A DNA stretch of 14,059 bases from UBA4421 sp002704225 (GCA_902556425.1 CACDWG010000027.1:1-14059), one strand, 5' to 3'. Shown: positions 1 through 7,510, counted from the stretch's first letter. The notes: generated from the sequence alone by a model not told the origin. Numbers and translations are program-made.

Positions 1-2
1 CT

Positions 3-890
3 GTGGTTTTGTCGAGCGGCCTGTCTCCAACGTCGCACCGTTTTTTTTCCCAAAGACTGCGGATGCACTTTGTGGAATGGGGGAAGCGACAGGCACCAAC
101 CGTGGTGCTGGTTCATGGTGTGCGCGACCATTGCCGTACCTGGGATGAGCTGATAGCCAGACTATCGGCGATCGGAGACTACCATTTTGTGGCGCCGGAT
201 TTGCGAGGCCATGGAGATTCTGACTGGGTTCAGGGGTCCGGCTATCGTTATATCGACTACCTGTACGACCTTCAGCAGCTCATTGAGCAGAACGACCTCG
301 GTCCGGTCATCCTGGTGGGCCACAGTTTGGGGGGTGCCATTGCTTCATTTTTTGCCGGTGTCTTTCCCGAGCACGTGCGCAAACTCGTGTTACTTGAAGG
401 AATTGGATTGTGGTCGAGGGACAATGAGGATGCCGGAATCGCTCAGCACATACGCGATTGGAGCGAGATGACGCGCAATCTTGCCGGGCGTGAGCCGCGC
501 CGATACCCGGATTTACAGACAGCCTATCAGCGCATGCAGGCAGCCAATCCCCAATTGAGTGAGGCTCAGGCGTTTCATTTGACCCTTCATGGCGCAGTGC
601 AACTGGAGGACGGGCAATTCACCTGGAAGTACGATCAGTACACCTATAACTTTAATGGCGTGGGCCTGTCCGAAGCGGAAATCATCGAGCTTTGGCAGAA
701 GATCAGTGCTCCGACCTTGCTGATCAATGCCGATCAAGGCCTGCAAAATCGTGCAGGTCAAGACGATACCCTGCGGCACTTCCGCCACGCTGAGCTGCGT
801 GATGTGGCTGATGCGGGGCATTGGATACATCACGACCAGCTGGAAGTGGTTACGGCGTTGATCGCCGAATTTCTTGGTAAAGCACCTTAG
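3..890 (+). CDS. alpha/beta-fold hydrolase, 5' end possibly outside the window
   Basis: Probable serine hydrolase of the alpha/beta superfamily; the substrate is not predictable and the protein is probably cytoplasmic, as no signal peptide is seen. Counting from the GTG at the left edge (295 residues), the oxyanion-hole strand is VLVHGVRDHCRTWD (35-48), the DLRGHGDS turn is at 66-73, the nucleophile elbow GHSLGG (107-112) places Ser108, a likely acid is Asp244 in LINADQG, and the catalytic His is His273 in AGHWIHH. A helical cap occupies about residues 135-230. The GTG at position 3 lies against the window edge with no visible ribosome binding site, so the true start may be upstream. An internal ATG at 63 would cut into the first beta strand and is unlikely. 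The gene converges on mnmH, with 54 bases between them. Family assignment is firm; function is open. Confidence 0.85.
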   Translation: MVLSSGLSPTSHRFFSQRLRMHFVEWGKRQAPTVVLVHGVRDHCRTWDELIARLSAIGDYHFVAPDLRGHGDSDWVQGSGYRYIDYLYDLQQLIEQNDLGPVILVGHSLGGAIASFFAGVFPEHVRKLVLLEGIGLWSRDNEDAGIAQHIRDWSEMTRNLAGREPRRYPDLQTAYQRMQAANPQLSEAQAFHLTLHGAVQLEDGQFTWKYDQYTYNFNGVGLSEAEIIELWQKISAPTLLINADQGLQNRAGQDDTLRHFRHAELRDVADAGHWIHHDQLEVVTALIAEFLGKAP

Positions 891-913
891 TTCAGCATAC
901 GTTCGAAAACGGC

Positions 914-928
914 AATCGCGTTGCGATT
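914..928. terminator. small perfect hairpin between convergent genes, possible terminator
   Basis: AATCGC and GCGATT form a perfect 6-bp stem around a GTT loop, in the 54-base gap between the end of the first hydrolase and the end of mnmH. No T-run follows on either strand, so it is not a canonical intrinsic terminator. Its position between two converging stop codons is the only other support. Confidence 0.25.
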
Positions 929-944
929 CGGGAGCCTGCTGCGC

Positions 945-2009
945 TTAGGGTTGCTCCAGCAAAAATGCCTGCACGTCCTGTCGGGGGCCTCGAAATTGCA
1001 CCCGATCGGCTTTTTTCTGAAGCTGGAAATCGTACATGGGGTCGTAGTATTCCGTGAGCAGATAACGGATCCAGTCTCGGTGATCGCATTGATGGGAAAA
1101 CGCCTGCTGAATCTTATGAGTCAGCTCGGTAAGGCGCGCGCCACCAAGCCTGCGTTTGATGCGGACCACGGCATCCTCGTAGTGGGTCTGTAGCGCAGTT
1201 TCGGGCAGTCCGGCGGCAGCATACTCGGCCAGCGCATCCCGCACATATTCTTTGTGAATGTGCTCGATTCGCTCGTCCAGTGTGGCCTCAACCAAGGCGA
1301 TGGGTGCCCGCTGCATTTGGGCATGCCACGCCAACGGCAGACCGATTCGGCCAATGGTGCGGCTTTCGTCCTCGACGATCAAAGATTCGAATGAGTGCTG
1401 CAGGTATTCCACAGCCAGTGCGTTCTCGAAGGTCACGGGTGTTGGCTGTGGCGTTAGACGGCGGCCAAAGGCGGAGCCTCTGTGATTGGCCAAGCCTTCA
1501 AGGTCAACGCTTTGAGGCAGTGTTTGAATCAATACGGTTTTTGCCGAACCTGTTCGACCGCTTACCAACCACCATTGTTTGCGAGGGTTATCTAAGACGC
1601 TTAGACAGGTGTTCCGAAGGGCTTTGAATCCGCCGGGGACTCTCTGTCGTATCAGACCTGCTTCTGCGAGCCATTGTTGGGCAAGCCCAGAGCGTTGACC
1701 GCCTCGCCAGCAAATGATCAGGGCCTCGGGATTGGCTTGGCAATAGGTTTGCCAGGCGGCTATTCGGTTGGCCTTGGTTTCGCCGCTGACCAACCGATGG
1801 CCCAAGGCAACCGCTGCGTCGTGGCCTTGTTGCTTATAGGCGGTGCCTACCTGAGCGCGTTCTTCGTCGTTTAAAATTGGGGCGTTGAAGCTGTTGGGCA
1901 ACTGGCCGAGTTGAAATTCCCCGGGCGCACGGACATCCAGCAGTGGCTGCCGTTGCTTGAGCAGCGTGAGTGCCGCTTGCTTAGGGGGTTCGGTCGGTGA
2001 TGTTTGCAC
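945..2009 (-). CDS. mnmH: tRNA 2-selenouridine (and geranyl-2-thiouridine) synthase MnmH/SelU
   Basis: MnmH replaces the 2-thio group of wobble uridine in tRNA Lys, Glu and Gln with selenium through a geranylated intermediate, using selenophosphate from SelD (known for the family). The 354-residue protein is close to E. coli YbbB (about 364). An N-terminal rhodanese domain runs from about 15 to 125: LLDVRAPGEF at 23-32, a family-typical segment NDEERAQVGTAYKQQG at 47-62, and the active-site Cys100 in IICWRGGQRS. A P-loop ATPase-like domain follows, with GRTGSAKT at 151-158 and NHRGSAFGRR at 175-184. The Walker A motif carries Ala where Gly normally precedes the Lys. The start is GTG at 2009, 29 bases inside the end of the upstream lipoprotein gene, implying co-transcription. 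Its ribosome binding site is weak. No other selenium gene is in the window. Confidence 0.93.
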   Translation of the reverse strand: MQTSPTEPPKQAALTLLKQRQPLLDVRAPGEFQLGQLPNSFNAPILNDEERAQVGTAYKQQGHDAAVALGHRLVSGETKANRIAAWQTYCQANPEALIICWRGGQRSGLAQQWLAEAGLIRQRVPGGFKALRNTCLSVLDNPRKQWWLVSGRTGSAKTVLIQTLPQSVDLEGLANHRGSAFGRRLTPQPTPVTFENALAVEYLQHSFESLIVEDESRTIGRIGLPLAWHAQMQRAPIALVEATLDERIEHIHKEYVRDALAEYAAAGLPETALQTHYEDAVVRIKRRLGGARLTELTHKIQQAFSHQCDHRDWIRYLLTEYYDPMYDFQLQKKADRVQFRGPRQDVQAFLLEQP

Positions 2010-3693
2010 CGGCTTCGAAGGATTCCAGGTGAGTTTGTAAAATGGCTATCACGTCTGTGCGCTCTTGAATTCGCGCGTAGTGCAACGCGCGCTTTTGCAG
2101 CTCGATGGCTTTGATGAAGTTGCCATTGGCGGCGTAAGTAGCGGCCCAAGTATCCAAGTACTCGGGGTGGCTTTGAACCTGCTTATTGCTTCGCATCATC
2201 GTGTCCATGATTGCTTGGGCATAGCTGGGTTTGAGTAGACCTTTTTGATTGGAAACCGCTAAGTTCCACGCCACTTCGTTGATCACCGCTGCATTGCCGT
2301 GATGACTGGCCTGGACCTGCGCGACAGCCCTTTTGTACCAACGCACCGCGGCACGCGATGAGCGTTTTACGCTAACGCCTTTGGCATACAGATTGCCCAA
2401 AACCACCATGGCCTCAGCATTGTCCGCGTCCGCCAGTTCTCGGAGTAGCGGTATCAGTTGGGTCTCTGATCGCCGCTCGGGCGATGCTGCAATATATCTT
2501 GCGTAGCTGATGACGGCCTTTGGGTTTCGCAGATTAGCCGCTTCTGCAAAGAGGCGATTTGCCCTGTCTTCATTAGCGGGTAGCAGGGTGCCTCGCTGGT
2601 ATTGGCTTGCCAAGTAGAGCAGGGATTCTGCATGGCCAAGGTCGCCTGCCTGTTCCAGCAAGCTTACTGCGCGCTCTCTTTTCGTCTGAGGGCTCACGGC
2701 GAGCGGGCTGCTTCTGTCGACAGCTGGCATAGTGGAGTCTTCCAGCAGCAGACGCCCCAGCGTATACATGGATTCGGTGGAGCCTAGGCCAATGGCTTTG
2801 ACATGGTTGTCGACGGCCAGCTGCGTCAGCTCCTCGGCAGTTTGGCGTGTCGCGGCTGCTTGATCGTTATCAAGTTCCCGGCCAACCAAGCCAGATTGAT
2901 ACCAAAAAATCCGGGCGAGCAGAGTATGCGCGAGCAGGTTGTCCTCTCTGCTTGCCAACTGTAACCAACCAATCGCAGACTCATAGCGGCGCTGCTTCGC
3001 GAGATAGGTTCCGATGGCAGCGCGAGCTGCAGAATCGTTGCTGTCCGCCAAAATCCGTAAAACGTCCCACGGATTGCCAGCAGAAGCTGGGCCGACCTCT
3101 TGCCCGCCGACCGCAGGAAGCAACGACGACAAATCGAAGCAGTCACGGGTGACCGGGCTCATGCTGGTCGCACGGGAGAGTAACAGCAACTGCAGAGGAC
3201 TGGCTTCATTGTTCTGATATATGCCGCCGACCAGTGATTTCCCCTGGCTGCGCACCAGCAGCTCTGCATCGGCCTTACTGAGCACTTGAAAGGGGCGTGC
3301 AGCGCTGCCATCACCGGTTGTCAGGATTTGATCCTGCAGCAGCTGAAACATTCGTTCGTGCTGCTCCGCAGCCGCTGAGGCATCAACGTGTTGGTAAAAT
3401 CGGGTCAAGGCGTAGTGTCCGGTAAGGCTGGCCGGATTGATTTCGATCAGGGCAGAACCAAGAGCGCCAAGGGTCAAGGGCTCTTCGCTGCCTAGCGCAA
3501 TCACGCGAGTTTCCAGCGCGGTCACATGGGTCAACTGCTCGCTGAAACTCGGTTGGGATAGATAAGTTGCATAGCCGTTGCGAAGCTCAACGCCCGGTAG
3601 GTCGCCGCGATTCGCGATTTTCGTGGCAGCGCAGGCAGTGAACAGTAGCGTGCTGCCGAGCAGCAGGAGAATAGATTTCAAGGGCTTATACAT
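1981..3693 (-). CDS. outer-membrane-type lipoprotein with Sel1/TPR repeats
   Basis: The 570-residue protein starts with a lipoprotein signal: Lys at 3 and 6, a hydrophobic core SILLLLGSTLL at 7-17 and lipobox FTAC with Cys21 as the lipidated residue. Residue +2 is Ala rather than Asp, which predicts outer-membrane sorting. Residues 40-290 form a helical domain I cannot assign. Sel1-like repeats are clear at about 353-388 (GHAESLLYLASQYQRG) and 425-461 (NAEAMVVLGNLYAKGV), with a degenerate copy between, and a TPR-like pair at about 510-545. Such solenoids usually scaffold envelope complexes. AlgK of alginate export has the same lipoprotein-plus-Sel1 design, but no polysaccharide genes are nearby, so no role is claimed. 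The ATG at 3693 has no obvious ribosome binding site. Its end overlaps mnmH by 29 bases, suggesting translational coupling. Confidence 0.85.
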   Translation of the reverse strand: MYKPLKSILLLLGSTLLFTACAATKIANRGDLPGVELRNGYATYLSQPSFSEQLTHVTALETRVIALGSEEPLTLGALGSALIEINPASLTGHYALTRFYQHVDASAAAEQHERMFQLLQDQILTTGDGSAARPFQVLSKADAELLVRSQGKSLVGGIYQNNEASPLQLLLLSRATSMSPVTRDCFDLSSLLPAVGGQEVGPASAGNPWDVLRILADSNDSAARAAIGTYLAKQRRYESAIGWLQLASREDNLLAHTLLARIFWYQSGLVGRELDNDQAAATRQTAEELTQLAVDNHVKAIGLGSTESMYTLGRLLLEDSTMPAVDRSSPLAVSPQTKRERAVSLLEQAGDLGHAESLLYLASQYQRGTLLPANEDRANRLFAEAANLRNPKAVISYARYIAASPERRSETQLIPLLRELADADNAEAMVVLGNLYAKGVSVKRSSRAAVRWYKRAVAQVQASHHGNAAVINEVAWNLAVSNQKGLLKPSYAQAIMDTMMRSNKQVQSHPEYLDTWAATYAANGNFIKAIELQKRALHYARIQERTDVIAILQTHLESFEAGANITDRTP

Positions 3694-3800
3694 ACACGGT
3701 TTATAGCATTCTGACTGAGTTGATGAAATAAGCGAGGGGCTCGGGTTGCGCTCGCGCCCTGATGTCTAGCCTTTAGCCTTGAACAGCGCTTCACACGTTG

Positions 3801-3828
3801 TTGTGGGATGTGTGTCACAGGTTACACT
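3801..3828 (+). promoter_or_regulatory. possible sigma70-type promoter for msrA
   Basis: TTGTGG (3801-3806) and TACACT (3823-3828) are separated by 16 bases and lie about 30 bases upstream of the msrA ATG, in the gap divergent from the lipoprotein gene. The matches to consensus are 3/6 and 4/6, so this is only a candidate. Confidence 0.3.
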
Positions 3829-3856
3829 GGCGGGGTCGAATTTGTTGAGCAAAGCT

Positions 3857-4522
3857 ATGACGTTTGGATCCAAAATGCAGTTGCCGAGCGCTGAATATGC
3901 GTTACCCGGTCGAACCGAAACCATGCCCGTTCCGCCCAGTCACTTTGTCTTGGGGCATCCGCTCGTTGGGCCCTTTCCCAGCCACCTAAAAATGGTGCAG
4001 TTTGGTATGGGTTGTTTCTGGGGTGCCGAGCGACGCTTTTGGCAGATGGAGGGGGTGTATACCACCGCTGCTGGGTATTCGGGCGGGGTGACAGAAAATC
4101 CCACCTACGAGGAAGTCTGCTCTGGCGGTACGGGCCATACCGAAACCGTACTGGTGGTTTACGACGAGACTGTTGTCAGTTTGATGACCTTGCTCAAAAT
4201 GTTTTGGGAAAGTCACGATCCCACTCAAGGCATGCGTCAAGGCAACGATCTGGGTACACAGTATCGATCGGCTATTTATACCTTTGACGAAGAGCAGGCG
4301 GCAGTGGCTGAAGCGAGTGCTGAGCTGTTTCAGCAAGGGCTCACAGCAGCAGGGTACGGTCCGATCACGTCTGAAGTGCAGATGTCAGGACCGTTTTACT
4401 ACGCCGAGCATTATCACCAGCAATATCTGGCTAAGGTGCCAAACGGTTACTGTGGCCTAAACGGAACCGGCGTGGGCTGCGATATTACTGCGCTGGCTCA
4501 GCTGGAAGTCGCGCCTAGCTGA
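3857..4522 (+). CDS. msrA: peptide-methionine (S)-S-oxide reductase MsrA
   Basis: Reduces the S-epimer of methionine sulfoxide in proteins and free methionine, recycled by thioredoxin; cytoplasmic. With the start at ATG 3857 the protein has 221 residues, close to E. coli MsrA (212), and shows the long N-terminal arm of that type (ALPGRTETMPV at 15-25). Catalytic Cys53 is in GMGCFWGAER, Glu96 is in GTGHTE, and the substrate-pocket segment is GNDLGTQYRSAIY at 129-141. The two C-terminal resolving cysteines are Cys199 (NGYCG) and Cys208 (GVGCD), consistent with the three-cysteine relay. An in-frame TTG at 3779 would add 26 residues without family support and without a ribosome binding site. The gene stands alone on its strand, and its last 8 bases overlap the end of the small gene on the other strand. 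Confidence 0.95.
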   Translation: MTFGSKMQLPSAEYALPGRTETMPVPPSHFVLGHPLVGPFPSHLKMVQFGMGCFWGAERRFWQMEGVYTTAAGYSGGVTENPTYEEVCSGGTGHTETVLVVYDETVVSLMTLLKMFWESHDPTQGMRQGNDLGTQYRSAIYTFDEEQAAVAEASAELFQQGLTAAGYGPITSEVQMSGPFYYAEHYHQQYLAKVPNGYCGLNGTGVGCDITALAQLEVAPS

Positions 4523-4709
4523 CCCGAGTTCGAGTCGCATTGCAGCGGGCGCACCGCTGCACGCTGACTAAGCGCCCCTGCTTGACGTCAAACTGTTTGG
4601 CCTCATCGTCTTTCCATTGATGAAATCCTGAACGGCACAGGGTGCTGCCGGAACCTCGCTCCTTGCGGCGCTGCTTGCGGAATTTGTTCAGGTCAGTGGG
4701 CTTTACCAT
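4515..4709 (-). CDS. small Cys/His zinc-ribbon-like protein, function unknown
   Basis: A 64-residue protein. The N-terminus is strongly basic (KFRKQRRKER at 9-18). Potential metal ligands follow as Cys25 with His30 (CRSGFH) and Cys53 with Cys56 (CARC), a spacing compatible with one zinc site. The segment KQFDVKQGRLVSVQRCARC resembles small orphan proteins I have seen in other gammaproteobacteria, though I cannot name the family. The start at 4709 is supported by a good ribosome binding site, AGGTGA with 7-base spacing. An open frame continues upstream to 4994 but runs antisense into the Hsp70-like gene, so the longer version is rejected. The gene overlaps the msrA end by 8 bases, tail to tail. 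A nucleic-acid or ribosome-associated role would fit the charge but is inference. Confidence 0.72.
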   Translation of the reverse strand: MVKPTDLNKFRKQRRKERGSGSTLCRSGFHQWKDDEAKQFDVKQGRLVSVQRCARCNATRTRVS

Positions 4710-4716
4710 CTCAACA

Positions 4717-4722
4717 TCACCT
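4717..4722 (-). promoter_or_regulatory. ribosome binding site deciding the start of the small zinc-ribbon gene
   Basis: On the minus strand AGGTGA lies 7 bases before the ATG at 4709. It separates the real short gene from the longer open frame that extends antisense into the Hsp70-like gene. Confidence 0.65.
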
Positions 4723-4757
4723 AACGGAAACGGCGTGCTTCTTTCTCTTAGGTACCA

Positions 4758-4763
4758 ATTGTA
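4758..4763 (-). promoter_or_regulatory. possible -10 element for the small zinc-ribbon gene
   Basis: The minus strand reads TACAAT (5/6 match to TATAAT), about 50 bases upstream of the ATG at 4709. A weak TTCCAA lies 16 bases further upstream as a possible -35. Position in the divergent gap supports a promoter here, but the -35 is poor. Confidence 0.3.
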
Positions 4764-4790
4764 CGCATCTTGGGATCTGTTGGAACGTGG

Positions 4791-4819
4791 TTGGCGCTGG
4801 ATAGCGTCGCAGGTAAGAT
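4791..4819 (+). promoter_or_regulatory. possible sigma70-type promoter for the Hsp70-like gene
   Basis: TTGGCG (4791-4796) and TAAGAT (4814-4819) are 17 bases apart, each matching 4 of 6 consensus bases. The predicted transcript would start near 4826 and give a leader of about 23 bases before the ATG at 4849. No heat-shock (sigma32) signature was recognised. Confidence 0.35.
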
Positions 4820-4848
4820 GCCGCCGCATCATAGACCGAGTATTTTTA

Positions 4849-6246
4849 ATGACAAAAGGCATAGGTATCGATTTTGGTACCAGTAATTCTGCCGCCGCGA
4901 TATTCGATGGCGATGAGTTGAGACTGGTACAGCTGGAAAGCGCCGATGCCATTATTCCCTCGGCAACGTACATCGATCGAGCGCTGACATCCAAAACCGG
5001 CCAGATGGCGGTGGATCAATACATTGCGGATAACACCGGCCGCACCGTGGAACTGGTGCCTGAGGTGATCGGAGAGACCAGCCAGTTTGTAGAGGGTGGC
5101 GGCCAAGACGGTGCCCCGGGCGAGGTAGAGACAGCCACAGAGAAGGTATATGGCGCAGCCGTAACGGACAGCAGTTTGCAGGGAAGACTGTTCCGCGGCA
5201 CGAAACGCCTGCTTGGCGACGAAGATGTCCGTCGTCTGATGGTTTTCGATCATCCGTTTCGACTGGTGGCACTTATTACCCCCTTGCTGCTGCGGATTCG
5301 ACAAAGCATTGAGGCGGAGGTGGGTACGGTCGCCAGCGCCAATTTGGGCTATCCGGTGAATTTTGAGGGGCGTGACGCGTTTTCAAATCAGTTGGCGTTG
5401 AGTCGCTTGGGCGAGGCATTTGGCTACGCGGGGGTCAAAAAGCAGCACTTCTATCCCGAACCTATCGCGGCCGCGGTCAGTTTTTTGCACAGCAATGCAG
5501 GCGCACAAGGCGAAACCCTGCTGTGTTTAGACTTTGGTGGCGGCACGCTGGATTTTTGCGTGCTGCGACGTGACGGTCAGAATTTCTCTGTCGTAGCCAC
5601 TCACGGTATTGGGTTGGGCGGTGATCATCTGGATCAGATCTTGTTTCGTGAATTGCTTTTCCCGGAGTTGGGTAAGGGTGAGATGTGGCGTCGCCGCGGC
5701 TTCGACCGTGAAATTGAAACGCGCTTTCCCTTTGAAGATTTTGAAGACCTGCTGGTCAATTGGGCGGTGACCTATACCCTGAATCAAAATCGATTCACCA
5801 CGCCGGTAATGGAGCGTATTGCCGCGGGTGGCCCGGCGACGCACAAATTCGAACGCCTGCGAGACGTGATCAAGCACAATCTCAGCTATCTGATATTTGC
5901 TCGTATTAAGACGTTAAAAGCAGACCTTTCGAGCCAGCAGTCTGCCTATTTGGATGTCCCAGAGATTGATTTGCGCGTGGATCTAAGCCGGAAGCATTTT
6001 GAGGATCTGATAGCTGAGCCGCTTGCGCGGGTAGCTCAGGCATTGGACGAAACCGTTGCGAAGGCGGGTATGGTACACAGCGATATCGACATCGTGCTGG
6101 GCACCGGTGGTTCCAGCTTGATACCAGCGGTCAAGCAGCTGCTAGAAGATCGCTTCCCTCAGCGAGTCGTTGAACACGATCCGTTTACCAGTGTGGCCGC
6201 TGGTTTGGCCATCGCCAATTTCCGTGGGTTGACGTTTCAGCCCTGA
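4849..6246 (+). CDS. yegD: Hsp70/actin-fold ATPase of the YegD type, without a substrate-binding domain
   Basis: Chaperone-like ATPase, probably cytoplasmic; the physiological role of YegD is not established. The 465 residues cover only an Hsp70 nucleotide-binding domain. Phosphate-1 motif IGIDFGTSNSAAA is at 5-17, EPIAAAV at 204-210, phosphate-2 motif LCLDFGGGTLDF at 225-236, GGDHLD at 257-262, and the adenosine motif VLGTGGSSLIPAVK at 416-429. The protein ends soon after, with no beta-sandwich or lid. E. coli YegD (about 450 residues) has the same layout. Residues 65-112 form a Glu/Gly-rich insertion of low complexity. The chosen ATG at 4849 begins directly at the first strand; the open frame back to 4642 overlaps the small minus-strand gene and has no Hsp70 homology. 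The ribosome binding site is weak. No DnaJ or GrpE partner lies nearby. Confidence 0.88.
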   Translation: MTKGIGIDFGTSNSAAAIFDGDELRLVQLESADAIIPSATYIDRALTSKTGQMAVDQYIADNTGRTVELVPEVIGETSQFVEGGGQDGAPGEVETATEKVYGAAVTDSSLQGRLFRGTKRLLGDEDVRRLMVFDHPFRLVALITPLLLRIRQSIEAEVGTVASANLGYPVNFEGRDAFSNQLALSRLGEAFGYAGVKKQHFYPEPIAAAVSFLHSNAGAQGETLLCLDFGGGTLDFCVLRRDGQNFSVVATHGIGLGGDHLDQILFRELLFPELGKGEMWRRRGFDREIETRFPFEDFEDLLVNWAVTYTLNQNRFTTPVMERIAAGGPATHKFERLRDVIKHNLSYLIFARIKTLKADLSSQQSAYLDVPEIDLRVDLSRKHFEDLIAEPLARVAQALDETVAKAGMVHSDIDIVLGTGGSSLIPAVKQLLEDRFPQRVVEHDPFTSVAAGLAIANFRGLTFQP

Positions 6247-6249
6247 GAT

Positions 6250-6867
6250 TCAGTCGATTTCCACCGGCGGCTGCCAGGCTTTGTCGATGGCGGTGAAAAA
6301 TGTTTTCAACATTCGGTAGGTCAGTCCCCAGACAAAGTGCCCGCCGCTGAGGCGATAGCCGTTGAAAACGGTTGGGGTGCCGGCCATGGGTAGGGTTTGG
6401 GTGTCGTGCAGCGAATTTCCGGCCAAGGTGGATAATGGGGCCCACACCACGTCGGCGACCTCGCGATTGGGGGTGAAGTCTGGGGTGTCCTTGGTGATAA
6501 AGACGTGTGGGGCCACCAACATGTTGAGCGTTTTCCCTCTCGGTCGTGCTTCTTGGTGATCTAAGGCTCCTAGATACTCGGCATTTGCCAAGCTCAAACC
6601 GATCTCTTCATGGGTTTCTCGCATGGCTGCAGCCAGTAGACTGGGGTCTTCGGCTTCTCGATGCCCGCCGGGAAACGCCATTTGCCCAGACCATGGATCG
6701 CCATCACGGTTCGCGCGCTGAATGAACAACAGATCACTCTGTCCGGTTTGTTCATTGTGCTCGCGCAATATCACGGCCACTGCGGCTTGCCGCGTGTTCT
6801 TACCTGGGGTTACGAGAGATGGCCTATGCGCTTCTAAGGCCTCGCGGATTTGCGTGGTGGTATACAT
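6250..6867 (-). CDS. NudL/CoA-pyrophosphatase-type Nudix hydrolase
   Basis: Nudix enzyme of the UPF0035/NudL type, whose members hydrolyse coenzyme A, acyl-CoA or nucleoside diphosphate derivatives with a divalent metal. In the 205 residues, LLFIQRA at 46-52 and the family segment WSGQMAFPGGHREAEDPS at 59-76 lead into the Nudix box, which ends in RETHEEIGL (83-91) with metal ligands Glu84, Glu87 and Glu88. A C-terminal GHFVWGLTYRMLK at 176-188 is also characteristic. The specific substrate cannot be read from sequence, so nudL is not assigned as a symbol. Convergent with the Hsp70-like gene, only 3 bases separating the stop codons. The ATG at 6867 has no strong ribosome binding site. The 165-base gap upstream, divergent to the thioesterase, shows no convincing promoter. 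Confidence 0.9.
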   Translation of the reverse strand: MYTTTQIREALEAHRPSLVTPGKNTRQAAVAVILREHNEQTGQSDLLFIQRANRDGDPWSGQMAFPGGHREAEDPSLLAAAMRETHEEIGLSLANAEYLGALDHQEARPRGKTLNMLVAPHVFITKDTPDFTPNREVADVVWAPLSTLAGNSLHDTQTLPMAGTPTVFNGYRLSGGHFVWGLTYRMLKTFFTAIDKAWQPPVEID

Positions 6868-7032
6868 CTATTGCGTCAGGTGACTCAAACGGTTTGGAAA
6901 TCCGCAGGGTCACCGGATACTGCTCTCCATAGAAAAGGTTCATCATAGCGAACTATCGCCGTCCAGTGCGCGGCCGAGTGTGCAGATGGCGGTGGTGTAT
7001 AGCCATAACTTTTTATTCATCGGGAAGATCAA

Positions 7033-7470
7033 ATGACGGAAGACCTATCAGAAAAACGCGCCGAACAGCTGGCCAGTGGAAGCAATCACTGTTTTGTCTG
7101 TGGCCCCGCCAACCCCATTGGCTTGGGGGTCACCTTCGTCATGGATGCGGATGTTTGTCGCGGGGAATTCACCCCGGGACCCGAACACATGGGCTACGAC
7201 CAAGTCACACACGGGGGCATCGTGTTCAGTTTGCTGGATGATGTGATGGCCAATTGGGTTTGGTTGCAGGGTGACCGCTGCTTTACGGCGAAGGCGGACA
7301 TCCGCTATCGAGCCGAGCTGGCCGTGGGTACCCCGATACGCCTAGAGGGTCGCTGTATCAAGCGCAAGGGTCGCTTGGCCCAAATGGAGGGGAAGCTGAT
7401 TCGCAAAGCCGACGACTTTGTTGTGGCGGAAGCATCTGGAGCGTTTATGATCGCTGTTGATCCAAGCTAA
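7033..7470 (+). CDS. PaaI-type hotdog-fold acyl-CoA thioesterase
   Basis: Predicted cytoplasmic thioesterase hydrolysing an acyl- or aryl-CoA; the substrate is unknown. The 145-residue length is typical of single hotdog domains. The N-terminal CFVCGPANPIGLG at 20-32 marks the subgroup with a Cys-x-x-Cys-Gly hook, and the active-site stretch THGGIVFSLLDDVMAN at 59-74 has the HGG motif and acidic residues Asp69/Asp70 on the central helix. Strand segments continue at about 83-95 and 101-140. The ATG at 7033 follows GGGAAGA with a suitable gap. The MAPEG gene starts 40 bases after its stop and probably shares its transcript. The pairing with a membrane thiol/lipid enzyme suggests lipid-derived CoA ester turnover, but this is inference. 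Confidence 0.88.
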   Translation: MTEDLSEKRAEQLASGSNHCFVCGPANPIGLGVTFVMDADVCRGEFTPGPEHMGYDQVTHGGIVFSLLDDVMANWVWLQGDRCFTAKADIRYRAELAVGTPIRLEGRCIKRKGRLAQMEGKLIRKADDFVVAEASGAFMIAVDPS

Positions 7471-7498
7471 GGTCGCTTGGACTTACATACGATTAATC

Positions 7499-7506
7499 AG
7501 GGAGAG
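7499..7506 (+). promoter_or_regulatory. ribosome binding site deciding the MAPEG start
   Basis: AGGGAGAG lies a few bases upstream of the ATG at 7511. It favours this start over the in-frame ATG at 7457, which lies inside the thioesterase gene. Confidence 0.65.
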
Positions 7507-7510
7507 AAAG

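Noticed and set aside
1258..1627. Plus-strand open frames opposite mnmH
   Set aside because: Arg/Pro-rich translations typical of GC-rich antisense frames; mnmH is clearly the real gene.
3779..3856. MsrA start at TTG 3779
   Set aside because: No ribosome binding site, contains a candidate promoter, and adds residues absent from E. coli-type MsrA.
4642..4848. N-terminal extension of the Hsp70-like protein by 69 residues
   Set aside because: It runs antisense through the small zinc-ribbon gene, has no Hsp70 similarity, and the first actin-fold strand begins right after ATG 4849.
4710..4994. Extended version of the small minus-strand protein (159 residues)
   Set aside because: The extra 95 residues lack recognisable features and run antisense into the Hsp70-like gene; a good ribosome binding site marks the start at 4709.
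4846..5304. 152-residue minus-strand open frame inside the Hsp70-like gene
   Set aside because: Shadow of the phosphate-1 region of the Hsp70-like protein; no ribosome binding site or family signature.
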